Below are positions 1-7,525 of a stretch of DNA of 64,000 nucleotides, in pieces (positions within the stretch are counted from its first letter, which is position 1; each line of letters begins with the position of its first letter). Position numbers and translations under genes: made by a program. The stretch is taken from NCBI GenBank assembly GCA_964459325.1, contig CAYWKU010000006.1, positions 95,332 through 159,331 on the forward strand, read 5' to 3'. The DNA comes from CAYWKU01 sp964459325. GTDB taxonomy: Bacteria; RBG-13-61-14; CAYWKU01. The notes below the pieces were generated by a model. The model was not told where the DNA came from. It was given only the letters and a program-made list of their open reading frames with translations, and did not search any database.

Positions 1-1136
1 ATTGCCCCCGAGGCTTTGCGGGTGGCAAGCTTATCCCCGGAGTTGAAGGCAGGCAGCCGCTTCTCCAGGTCGGCGGGGATATTTCCGTCCATTACGAAAT
101 CGAACAACTCGGCCTTGTCCGGGTTGTCGCGACGCCAGTTTTCGTATTTTTTCCGCCACCTTCGGGCTGCATTCTTCAACTTTTTCGCCCGCGAAGCGAA
201 AAGTTCGGTCACCACTTTCGGCACGAAAAACTGTTCCTCCTGTGGCAGTCCGAGTTTTTCCTTGGCGAGCCTTACTTCATCCTCTCCGAGAGGGGCGCCG
301 TGGGAGGATTCGCTGTTCTGCTTATTGGGGCTGCCGTAGGCGATGTGAGTCCGGGCAAGGATAAGGCTGGGCTTTTCTTTATTCCGCCTGGCTTTTTTGA
401 TGGCCTTTTCCACCTCGGCGCGATTGTGGCCGTCTATTTTCTGAACGTGCCATCCCAGCGCTTTGAACCTGCCGGCCACGTCTTCCGTGCAACACAATCC
501 CGTGGAGCCTTCGATGGTTATATTGTTATCGTCGTAGAGGTAAACGAGCCTGCCGAGCCCCCAGTAACCGGCCAGGCCGGCGGCTTCGTTGGAAATTCCC
601 TCCATAAGGTCGCCGTCGGAAACTATGGCATATACGTAATGGTCTATGGGCGACCATCCGTCGGATGCGAACATTTCCCGGAGCAGCCTTTCGGCAAGCG
701 CCATTCCCACCCCGTTGGCAAAACCCTGCCCAAGCGGGCCGGTGGTGGTTTCTACGCCCGGAGCCAGCCCGTACTCGGGATGCCCGGCGGTGATGCTGCC
801 CCATTGGCGGAACTGCTTTATCTGCTCCAGGGAAAGGTCGTATCCGCTCAAATGCAGGAGGGAATAGAGCAACATCGACCCGTGGCCCGCGCTCAGTACG
901 AACCTGTCCCTGTTCACCCACTCGGGGTCCGCCGGGTTATGGCTGAGTAGCTTTATCCAAAGCACGTAAGCCATATCGGCGGCGCCCATGGGCATGCCGG
1001 GGTGGCCGGAATTGGCCTTCTGTACCGCGTCCATGGACAGGCCGCGAATTACGTTAACGGCCAGTTGGTCGAGTTCTTCTCCCTTTAACTGCGAGCCGAA
1101 GCTTTCAACGTCGGCGGGATTATTGCCGGGGGCCAT
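1..1136 (-). CDS. tkt: Transketolase, N-terminal part (runs off window)
   Basis: Thiamine-diphosphate enzyme that moves two-carbon ketol units between sugar phosphates in the non-oxidative pentose phosphate pathway; cytoplasmic. The 378 readable codons contain transketolase landmarks in order: KANSGHPGMPMGAADMAYVL near residue 40, DRFVLSAGHGSMLLYSLLHL near 80, TTTGPLGQGFANGVGMALAE near 125, and a thiamine-diphosphate/Mg region with SDGDLMEG and YDDNNITIEG. The reading frame is open to the left edge, ending in the ATRKASG segment, so roughly the last 40 percent is missing. The ATG at 1136 is chosen because GGAGGTG lies 7 bases upstream. It diverges from the glycosyltransferase genes that follow. 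No sign of damage in the visible part. Confidence 0.95.
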   Translation of the reverse strand, partial: MAPGNNPADVESFGSQLKGEELDQLAVNVIRGLSMDAVQKANSGHPGMPMGAADMAYVLWIKLLSHNPADPEWVNRDRFVLSAGHGSMLLYSLLHLSGYDLSLEQIKQFRQWGSITAGHPEYGLAPGVETTTGPLGQGFANGVGMALAERLLREMFASDGWSPIDHYVYAIVSDGDLMEGISNEAAGLAGYWGLGRLVYLYDDNNITIEGSTGLCCTEDVAGRFKALGWHVQKIDGHNRAEVEKAIKKARRNKEKPSLILARTHIAYGSPNKQNSESSHGAPLGEDEVRLAKEKLGLPQEEQFFVPKVVTELFASRAKKLKNAARRWRKKYENWRRDNPDKAELFDFVMDGNIPADLEKRLPAFNSGDKLATRKASGA

Positions 1137-1345
1137 GGGCTTTCACCTCCATTCGAGGTTTGCGATTATCAATTATTTAAAAAGAAAACTCAAGGGGGTA
1201 ATTTTGACGAAGGATAGGTAAGCACAATCTGCTCCCGGCATCAAGGCGGGGATTGGATTTGATGAACATCGACCGAGGTTGTAGACTTCTAAAGGCATAA
1301 CAGAGTAGCCTTGGAGGAAGTGAAGGGAATAAAAATAATCCGATA
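1137..1345. other. Divergent intergenic region between tkt and glycosyltransferase genes
   Basis: About 210 bases between divergent genes, so promoters for both are expected here. It holds an AT-rich stretch (1165-1205) next to tkt and the Shine-Dalgarno sequence of tkt. I see no convincing paired -35/-10 boxes, operator or repeat. Confidence 0.4.
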
Positions 1346-2248
1346 ATGAATGCATTATCCGAAAACACTCAATCCTCAAAACCCGCGATAGCCATCGTCA
1401 CTCCCAGCTACAACCAGGCCCGGTTCCTCGAAGCCACGATGATTTCGGTGCTTAACCAGGGCTACCCGCGCCTCGATTACATGGTGGTTGACGGAAACTC
1501 GAACGACGATAGCGCCGGGATTATCGAGAAGTACGCCGACCGCCTCAAATGGTGGGTCAGCGAACCGGACTCCGGCCAGTATGACGCCATCAACAAGGGC
1601 TTCTCACACACCGACGCCGAAATAATGGGCTGGCTGAATTCCGACGACATGCACTTCCCGTGGACGTTGTCGGTGGTAGCGGAAATATTTTCAACCTTCC
1701 CGGAAGTCGAATGGATAACCAGCCAGTTTCCGCTGCTGGTCGATTCCGAAGGAAGAGTGGTAAAATGCAAGTATCGTCCCGGGTACACTCGCAAAGGCTT
1801 TTTCCGAGGAGAAAACCTTCCCGGCGGAAAATGGTACTCGACCGGCTGGTTGCAGCAGGAGTCCACATTCTGGAGACGCTCACTGTGGGAGCGGGCGGGC
1901 GGATATATAGACGCTTCCTTCAGCTCCGCGGGAGATTACGAGTTGTGGGCCAGGTTTTTTCAGAATGCCGGGCTTTACACGGCACAAACCCCGCTGGCCG
2001 CATTCCGGTCTCACGGAGAGCAGAAAACGGGACTTGCTCCCCGGGAGTATTTCGACGAGTGCGAACAAGTGATGCGGAAGTACTCAAACTGGCCGGGCGG
2101 CCCGTTGACAAGCTTCTCGCGGGCTAAGATAATTCCGCAAATCGTGAATCGCTCCAGGAGGCTGGCGCTGCTGTCGGGCATAGCTTCGAAGGTCAAAACC
2201 ATCGTCTACGAACCGGAAAACGGAAAATGGCAAATCATAACAATATAA
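1346..2248 (+). CDS. Family 2 glycosyltransferase
   Basis: Predicted cytoplasmic GT-A fold enzyme that adds a sugar from a nucleotide-sugar to a surface glycan. The first 110 residues carry the family signature: IVTPSYNQARFLEATMISVL, then VVDGNSNDDS, the WWVSEPDSGQYDAINKGF segment, and the metal-binding WLNSDD motif (DXD equivalent). The remaining ~190 residues fit the variable acceptor half. At 300 residues it is normal length. It is followed 37 bases later by a second GT2 with very similar motif spacing, so the two are probably co-transcribed paralogues acting on successive sugars. The substrate cannot be read from sequence. Confidence 0.9.
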   Translation: MNALSENTQSSKPAIAIVTPSYNQARFLEATMISVLNQGYPRLDYMVVDGNSNDDSAGIIEKYADRLKWWVSEPDSGQYDAINKGFSHTDAEIMGWLNSDDMHFPWTLSVVAEIFSTFPEVEWITSQFPLLVDSEGRVVKCKYRPGYTRKGFFRGENLPGGKWYSTGWLQQESTFWRRSLWERAGGYIDASFSSAGDYELWARFFQNAGLYTAQTPLAAFRSHGEQKTGLAPREYFDECEQVMRKYSNWPGGPLTSFSRAKIIPQIVNRSRRLALLSGIASKVKTIVYEPENGKWQIITI

Positions 2249-2285
2249 CATTGCGCAAAATTCATTTAATATAAGTATAAAATCC

Positions 2286-3212
2286 ATGGCTTCATCCAAT
2301 AATAAAGAGTTGCCGCCTCCGCCCCCGGGAAAAACCGGCTGGCCCTGGACAGACAAGCCGTCATCGCTTCCGGACAAGATGCCCGACGGCTCGCCGTGGC
2401 CGAAGATAAGCATAGTCACACCAAGCTATAATCAGGGTGAGTATATAGAGAGTACCATCCGCTCCGTCCTGATGCAGGGATACCCTAACCTGGAATATTT
2501 CATCTTCGACGGCGCCAGCGAAGATGATACGGTAAATGTCATAAAAAAATATGAACCGTGGATAACTTTCTGGGTCTCCGAACCCGACAGGGGCCAGACT
2601 CACGCCATAAGCAAGGGCTTCGAGCGCGCCGGCGGTGAAATTTTTCACTGGCTCAACTCGGACGACATGCTCACCCCCCGCGCCCTCGAAAAAGCGGCGC
2701 TGGCAAGAAGTCGAGAAGCCGACGCCGTGGCGTGGGTGGGAAGCTGCGAAAGAATAACTCCGGATGGAAAAGTGCTCAGCACCGTCGCTCCGACAGCCAT
2801 CTCGGAAGAAGAAATCGCTCATTGGAACACAAATTACTTCTATCAACCCGCCTGCTTTATTGATATGAAAGCAATGCGTAAAACGGGAGGCCTGAAGGAA
2901 TCGTTGTACATGGCCTTCGACCTGGACTTGTGGCTCAAGCTGGCGAAAATCGGGCGGTTCGCAAAAATCGACGACGTGCTGGCAAGGGCCATCGTTCACC
3001 CGGAAGCGAAAACTCAATCCCACCTGCCGTACAACGCCGCAGAAATATTGATGGTCCTGTTCGAAAACGGGCACCGAGAGGCGGCCATGAAATCCATTCA
3101 AACTCACGTGGAGACAGAGCTGAAACTTCGCAGAAAACTGGGGCGTATTACTTCCCTGCCGGGATACCGTATTATTCGACCGTTTTTGAAAATGCTGGGA
3201 CTGGCGGGTTGA
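2286..3212 (+). CDS. Family 2 glycosyltransferase
   Basis: Second GT2 paralogue, 308 residues. After a Pro-rich N-terminus (residues 8-35, including a run of five prolines) come IVTPSYNQGEYIESTIRSVL, IFDGASEDDT, FWVSEPDRGQTHAISKGFE and HWLNSDD. These match the upstream protein almost position for position. The C-terminal half has the WLNSDD-to-'AFDLDLWLKLAK' arrangement common in this GT2 subgroup. It probably extends the same glycan as its neighbour. It ends 16 bases before the convergent end of the GT9 gene; no clear terminator hairpin separates them. Confidence 0.9.
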   Translation: MASSNNKELPPPPPGKTGWPWTDKPSSLPDKMPDGSPWPKISIVTPSYNQGEYIESTIRSVLMQGYPNLEYFIFDGASEDDTVNVIKKYEPWITFWVSEPDRGQTHAISKGFERAGGEIFHWLNSDDMLTPRALEKAALARSREADAVAWVGSCERITPDGKVLSTVAPTAISEEEIAHWNTNYFYQPACFIDMKAMRKTGGLKESLYMAFDLDLWLKLAKIGRFAKIDDVLARAIVHPEAKTQSHLPYNAAEILMVLFENGHREAAMKSIQTHVETELKLRRKLGRITSLPGYRIIRPFLKMLGLAG

Positions 3213-3228
3213 AATCGCGCTTCGCCCC

Positions 3229-4353
3229 TTAACCCACGAGACGCTCCACCGCATTGACGACATCGGCGGGCGTGATACCGGTCAGGCATATTCTGTCCCC
3301 ACCGCAGGGCGCTTCGGACAACCTGAAGCACGGCGCATGTTTACATTCGCCGTGCAACACTACGTTCTCCACCCCCCACGGCCTGTTCTTGCCCGCATCG
3401 GTAGGGCCGAACAACGCCACCACCGGCACCCCGGTGACACACGATATGTGCATCAGGCCGGAGTCGTTGGAAATCATCACCTTCAATTTCGATATAAGCG
3501 CCGCCACCTGGTCTATAGACCGGTTTTCTATAACAAAAACCCGGTCGCCGCAGGCATTCACTATTTCGTTAACATCCTCCTTATCGTCAGGGCCGCAGAA
3601 TACCGCAACCCCCCACCCTTTCCGCGCCAGCACGCTCGCCACCTCCCCGTAACGGTCGGCTGGCCATCTTTTCCGACTCGCGCGCTCCCCGGGCGTCGAG
3701 CCGGGATGTATGCCCGCCCATTTTTCTTTCCCCTTTTCCTCCGGCAAATCGCCCGCAGCTGCGAACGTCGCCTCGGATATATTCAACCTGGCGTAAGGAT
3801 GAACTCCCTTAAGTCCGAAAGGCTCGAGCAGCATGATATTTCTTTCCACCTCGTGATACCGGGTCAAGTCTTCAGCTTCGTGGTGGCGGTACACTCCGGC
3901 GCCCCTTCTGCCGCCGACCCTTATCTCCGCCCCCGAGACAAGCGCCCACAAGGAGGCGTAAGGCTCCGGCTCCAGGAAATTGGAAACGGCGAGTTGCGGC
4001 TTAAGCGGCCTTATGACCCTTGCGCAAAACTTCAACTGTTCGCCGATTCTCCCGTGCGTTTTCGGCGTGAACTTGTAACTTCTCGTTATCAGCCCTTCAT
4101 CTATCAGCAACCCCGCCGCCCCTTCAGAAGGGCCCACCGCAGTAATTTCCAGTCCGGGCCATCGCCGGCGCATGGCGCGCAGAGCGGGCGTCCACATGAG
4201 CAGGTTGCCCAGACCGGCGTAGGAGCAGAATATTACCGCCCTCTTTATTTGAACATCGGATAAGTCTCGGCGGCGGGTATTAGAAAAGCGGTACAATCCG
4301 TCGGTAAATCGCAAGCCGCCTCTCGCCGCTTGTTTGAGCGCACCGCTTATCAC
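3229..4353 (-). CDS. Family 9 glycosyltransferase (heptosyltransferase-like)
   Basis: GT9/WaaF-like enzyme, typically transferring heptose or a related sugar to lipopolysaccharide or another surface glycan. Landmarks: AVIFCSYAGLGNLLMWTPAL near the N-terminus, then the donor-binding half with IHPGSTPGERASRKRWPADRY, SNDSGLMHISCVTGVPVVAL and FGPTDAGKNRPWG. I start it at the GTG at 4353 because AGAGGT lies 7 bases upstream, giving 374 residues. The frame stays open to an ATG at 4434 and a TTG at 4455, but neither has a Shine-Dalgarno sequence, and the extra codons are largely supplied by the palindromic repeat at 4379-4403. It closes the minus-strand glycan cluster, downstream of the Oxa1-like gene. 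Confidence 0.87.
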   Translation of the reverse strand: MISGALKQAARGGLRFTDGLYRFSNTRRRDLSDVQIKRAVIFCSYAGLGNLLMWTPALRAMRRRWPGLEITAVGPSEGAAGLLIDEGLITRSYKFTPKTHGRIGEQLKFCARVIRPLKPQLAVSNFLEPEPYASLWALVSGAEIRVGGRRGAGVYRHHEAEDLTRYHEVERNIMLLEPFGLKGVHPYARLNISEATFAAAGDLPEEKGKEKWAGIHPGSTPGERASRKRWPADRYGEVASVLARKGWGVAVFCGPDDKEDVNEIVNACGDRVFVIENRSIDQVAALISKLKVMISNDSGLMHISCVTGVPVVALFGPTDAGKNRPWGVENVVLHGECKHAPCFRLSEAPCGGDRICLTGITPADVVNAVERLVG

Positions 4354-4378
4354 TGCGTAAACCTCTCGAAAAGCCCTG

Positions 4379-4403
4379 GACAAGGGGCTTAAAGCCCCTT
4401 GTC
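4379..4403. repeat. Palindromic repeat, ACAAGGGGCTTAAGCCCC family (copy 1)
   Basis: Near-perfect palindrome with one extra base at the centre (CTTAAAG in place of CTTAAG). It belongs to the family also found at 11050, 17620, 21680, 21755, 24033/24061, 36300 and 61974. It lies just upstream of the preferred GTG start of the GT9 gene and would be translated if an upstream start were used. Confidence 0.85.
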
Positions 4404-4496
4404 TTCTCCGATTGTGAAAAATGTTACTGCTCATAATAGAGCGAATGCTGTCCAACCAAATATTTTTATTGGGCAGGATTGGTGATTTGAATACAA

Positions 4497-5327
4497 TTAC
4501 AGCTCTACGTTGAACGGCCTCTTGAAGGCCAGCCCGAAAATTATGGACAAGACGACGTACTGGATTAACCAGTGAGGCTTCCAGTCGGTTCCCGGTATTG
4601 CGGGCGAATCGAAGGGGTAACTTATTTCTATCTTTCCCAGGGCTCCTTCCTCGGGCAGAACGGACTCGCCGGGGTAGAAAAACGCATCCACCAGGCCCGA
4701 GGCGAACCTCCGCGATGAAAGCCTCACCCCCGGCTCTCCCACAACCAGCGTCTTTTTGTAAGTTTTATCGCCCGCATCAACCTCGAGGATATATCTTCCC
4801 TCACGGACGGCTTTCACGCGCCACGCCACTTCGCCCCGCTCCTCTATCCTGACTCCATTGGTCTGCACCTCAATCCCTTCCGGCGCAAGCAGCTTTTCGT
4901 CCATCTTTTCCGCTGTCACAACTTCCTGTCGCACCGATTTTACCACGGTCTCCTCGCCGGGTTTCAGCGGGCGCATGCCGTAGCGGAAGTTAAGATGAAC
5001 AAGGATTATTACCACCGGAATTATCATGACCGCCAGCGGTTTCAGGTTGAGCGCCACGTACTTTAAGTTTGCCCGCAGCACCGATAGCTGGGCACGCAGC
5101 ATCACCGCCACGTCTTCCCTGTATATCCACGCTTCCAACAGGTGCGCCTTTATGCGGTCCTTAACTTGCGCCAGCGCGTCCTGATTCGAGGTGTACTTGT
5201 ACACTATCAGCATGAGCACGCCCGTCACCAGGCTGATGGCCAGCATCCCCCAGAAGGGCGCTATCGCCTCGAAGGGGATAAAAAATACGTCAAGTACCGC
5301 GTGTATGGCGTTCAATATTGCACTCAT
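4497..5327 (-). CDS. Membrane protein resembling the DUF106/EMC3 (Oxa1 superfamily) insertase-like group
   Basis: 276 residues, not assignable with certainty. Seen: a first transmembrane helix (about residues 24-44, ending IVYKY), then a 45-residue charged, coiled-coil-like cytoplasmic segment. After this come KPLAVMIIPVVIILVHL as a second helix, a ~130-residue beta-rich extracytoplasmic domain, and a last hydrophobic segment near 255-272. The order 'helix - YKYTSNQDAL - charged helix - K-P - IIP helix' resembles archaeal DUF106 and eukaryotic EMC3/TMCO1, the Oxa1-superfamily membrane insertases. That match is by eye and is inference. It sits between the small ribbon-helix-helix-like gene and GT9, close enough to be in the same operon as the phosphodiesterase paralogues. 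Confidence 0.6.
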   Translation of the reverse strand: MSAILNAIHAVLDVFFIPFEAIAPFWGMLAISLVTGVLMLIVYKYTSNQDALAQVKDRIKAHLLEAWIYREDVAVMLRAQLSVLRANLKYVALNLKPLAVMIIPVVIILVHLNFRYGMRPLKPGEETVVKSVRQEVVTAEKMDEKLLAPEGIEVQTNGVRIEERGEVAWRVKAVREGRYILEVDAGDKTYKKTLVVGEPGVRLSSRRFASGLVDAFFYPGESVLPEEGALGKIEISYPFDSPAIPGTDWKPHWLIQYVVLSIIFGLAFKRPFNVEL

Positions 5328-5352
5328 CTAAAACTTTCCCCCCGGATGCCTG

Positions 5353-5538
5353 TTATGAAATGTAGCCCAACCCCTGCAGACGTTTCTTTATCTCTTCTTC
5401 GTCGTCGGCGCCTTCCAGCTTTGACAACTCCTTCTCGAGAGCGTGAATGACGAACTCCTCCACCGAGCTGTATCCGGCGATTTCCGCGAACTTCTTCACC
5501 CTCGAGTACAAATCCTTGTCCAGCTTTATTTTGGGCAT
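5353..5538 (-). CDS. Small ribbon-helix-helix-like protein with C-terminal LGYI tail
   Basis: 61 residues. The first half reads MPKIKLDKDLYSRVKKFAEI then GYSSVEEFVIHALEKELSKL, the beta-strand/helix/helix pattern of ribbon-helix-helix (CopG/Arc-like) proteins, so DNA binding is possible. After an acidic linker (GADDEEE) it ends IKKRLQGLGYIS. The same type of C-terminus, R-x-L-x-x-L-G-Y-I, ends the APS-kinase-like protein and two AP-superfamily proteins elsewhere in the window. ATG at 5538 has AGGAGA 6 bases upstream. It lies 13 bases after the stop of the phosphodiesterase at 5552-7525. Function unknown; it could be a regulator or a small partner of the phosphodiesterases. Confidence 0.75.
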   Translation of the reverse strand: MPKIKLDKDLYSRVKKFAEIAGYSSVEEFVIHALEKELSKLEGADDEEEIKKRLQGLGYIS

Positions 5539-5551
5539 GGATATTCTCCTT

Positions 5552-7525
5552 TCACCAGACCGGTTTGCCTATCATGCCCGGCAGCGGCTCGATGCCGTAC
5601 TCCTTCAATACCGTAACCGTCAAATCGTACAGGGCCGGGTTTTCCAGGGTTATCCTTTTATTCGCTATCAGCACTCCCGGAACTTCGCGGGGGTCTATGC
5701 AATGGTCGCCGCTCCAGGGGTCCCTGTTGTCGGAAAACACGTTCTTCGGAAACCGGCCCAGGGCCGAATCGTCGCTGCCGCGATAACCGCGCCCGTAACC
5801 CGCGATAATATCCGGGGCCTTGTTCACGTACTCGCCCTCGAAAGCGTCCCTCGCGATATAAGCTTTGCGCACCGGATGGAGGCCGGTTTTCGGGTCTTTC
5901 ACCTTCTCCAGCTTAGCGGCTATCTCCCTTATCAATCCGTCCGCTTCCGCCGGGGAAACGATGCCGTTTTTCTCCCGCCCGGCCATGTTAATGTATACGG
6001 CGTTTATCCCGAGGGCGTAAGCGCGGGTGTTTTGCCAGTCCACCCCTTCCAGATACTCCACCGAATCCCTTATAGCCGTATCTTTGAGCTCGAGGTACCC
6101 GTTCTCCAAAAGCCACGTGTTCAGGTGAAACTTCCGGCGGTAGGAGGCGAAACCGTGGTCGCTCATAACGATAAGCGTATCCTCCGGCCCCATTCTCTCC
6201 ATCACCTTCCCGACAACTTCATCCATTTCCATGTAGAGCTTGTATATAAAATCGCCGTACTCATCGGCGAGCTCTTTTGTGTACAGGGGATGTTTCGGGT
6301 CCATGGCCCGCCACCAGGTGTGCTGATTCAAATCCAGAGTGGAGAAATAAAAGAACAGCATTCCTTTATCCCAACGCTCGAATTCGTTCCAGAACAGCCG
6401 CCTTCTTTCGTCGAGCACCAGCTTGACCTGCTGAGCGTATTCGGCGTCGTTAAGGATGTTATAATCGAGGGCCTTGGTATCCTGGGCCATTCCCTGGGTA
6501 TAGAAGTAGCCGACATCCTCGGCCACTTCCCGGGAATAATCTTCCGGGGTTGAGATGGGCATCGCCGGCTCCAGCGGGTTAATGTTTACCGGCGATACGT
6601 AAAGCTTGAAGTCCGGCTTTACCTCCTTAAGATAAAACCGCACGATGCCGGATGTGCTGACGCCGAACACCATGTCAAACTCCACTTCGACCCACTCGCT
6701 CCAGTCCCCGACGTTCAACACGATTTCGCTGCCCTCGACCTCTATTTTTGCCGCGTTGTGCTCCTTGTCCACGTAAACGGTGAACGGGCAATACGAATCG
6801 GGCGGCGGCTGTTCGTTGAGGAAGATATTCTTGGGGCCGACTATCTCCGCCCGCACCTCGTTGCCTTCCACCCACACCGTATATACTTCCCCTCCGGATA
6901 CGCTGTCCGCGTTCTCCGGCGGATTATCCGTGTAGTAGCTGAAGGTGCCGTAGGTACCCAGGATGTCCGGCGTTCCCATGCCGGAGATGGATTTCCCGCC
7001 GAAAGGCGCGGGGGGAAAGTTGGACGGGATTTTGAACAAGATGGCCGGTATCCCGCGCTCGCCCATTACCTGCCAGAAGGCTTTGCCCTTCCTCAACAGC
7101 TCGACCTTCCCGGAATCGGTGGGTATCCGGTATTTGAAAATCGATATAAAATCGGAAGGCGACTCGGTACGCGACGTGCTCAGGTAAGGTATCATGGTCT
7201 CCGGATCGCGATGTATGAAGTCGAATATGGCATGCCCGCCCGGGTTCTTGCCGGTTATAAAATTGGACCATGCCACCGGGCTCTGGGCGGGGATACTCGA
7301 CAACAACGGCTGAAACCCGCCCTGCTGCGCCAGCTTGCCGAAGTTGGGCAGTTTGCCCTCGTTTATCATCTTCCGGGCTATACGGTAATCCATACCGTCA
7401 ATGCCCAGGATAAGCACCTTGTGCTCCGCCCGCGGGTTTTCCTTGGAACAAGCAAACCCGAGCGTTATCAAAATAAGGACGACCGCCGCCGCGGTCACCC
7501 GCACCGTATGCCGATTATACTTCAT
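5552..7525 (-). CDS. Type I phosphodiesterase / nucleotide pyrophosphatase family lipoprotein (AP superfamily)
   Basis: Alkaline-phosphatase-superfamily hydrolase, probably acting outside the inner membrane: the N-terminus is a lipoprotein signal ending LITLGFACS. Metal and nucleophile elements: LILGIDGMDYRIARKM (first metal Asp), SPVAWSNFITGKNPGGHAIF (Ser in the nucleophile segment), VMSDHGF, and GDHCIDP near the end. A ~120-residue insertion between the N-terminal block and the DHG block is beta-rich, as in the next paralogue. I use the ATG at 7525 (657 residues), which has GGGGAGG upstream; the frame extends to 7552. It overlaps the preceding paralogue's end by 11 bases, implying translational coupling. 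The substrate is unknown: phosphodiester, phosphonate or sulfate ester are all possible in this superfamily. Confidence 0.88.
   Translation of the reverse strand: MKYNRHTVRVTAAAVVLILITLGFACSKENPRAEHKVLILGIDGMDYRIARKMINEGKLPNFGKLAQQGGFQPLLSSIPAQSPVAWSNFITGKNPGGHAIFDFIHRDPETMIPYLSTSRTESPSDFISIFKYRIPTDSGKVELLRKGKAFWQVMGERGIPAILFKIPSNFPPAPFGGKSISGMGTPDILGTYGTFSYYTDNPPENADSVSGGEVYTVWVEGNEVRAEIVGPKNIFLNEQPPPDSYCPFTVYVDKEHNAAKIEVEGSEIVLNVGDWSEWVEVEFDMVFGVSTSGIVRFYLKEVKPDFKLYVSPVNINPLEPAMPISTPEDYSREVAEDVGYFYTQGMAQDTKALDYNILNDAEYAQQVKLVLDERRRLFWNEFERWDKGMLFFYFSTLDLNQHTWWRAMDPKHPLYTKELADEYGDFIYKLYMEMDEVVGKVMERMGPEDTLIVMSDHGFASYRRKFHLNTWLLENGYLELKDTAIRDSVEYLEGVDWQNTRAYALGINAVYINMAGREKNGIVSPAEADGLIREIAAKLEKVKDPKTGLHPVRKAYIARDAFEGEYVNKAPDIIAGYGRGYRGSDDSALGRFPKNVFSDNRDPWSGDHCIDPREVPGVLIANKRITLENPALYDLTVTVLKEYGIEPLPGMIGKPVW

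Noticed and set aside
5447..6553. Plus-strand open frame opposite the phosphodiesterase gene
   Set aside because: Antisense shadow of a well-supported gene; no ribosome site or recognisable motif.
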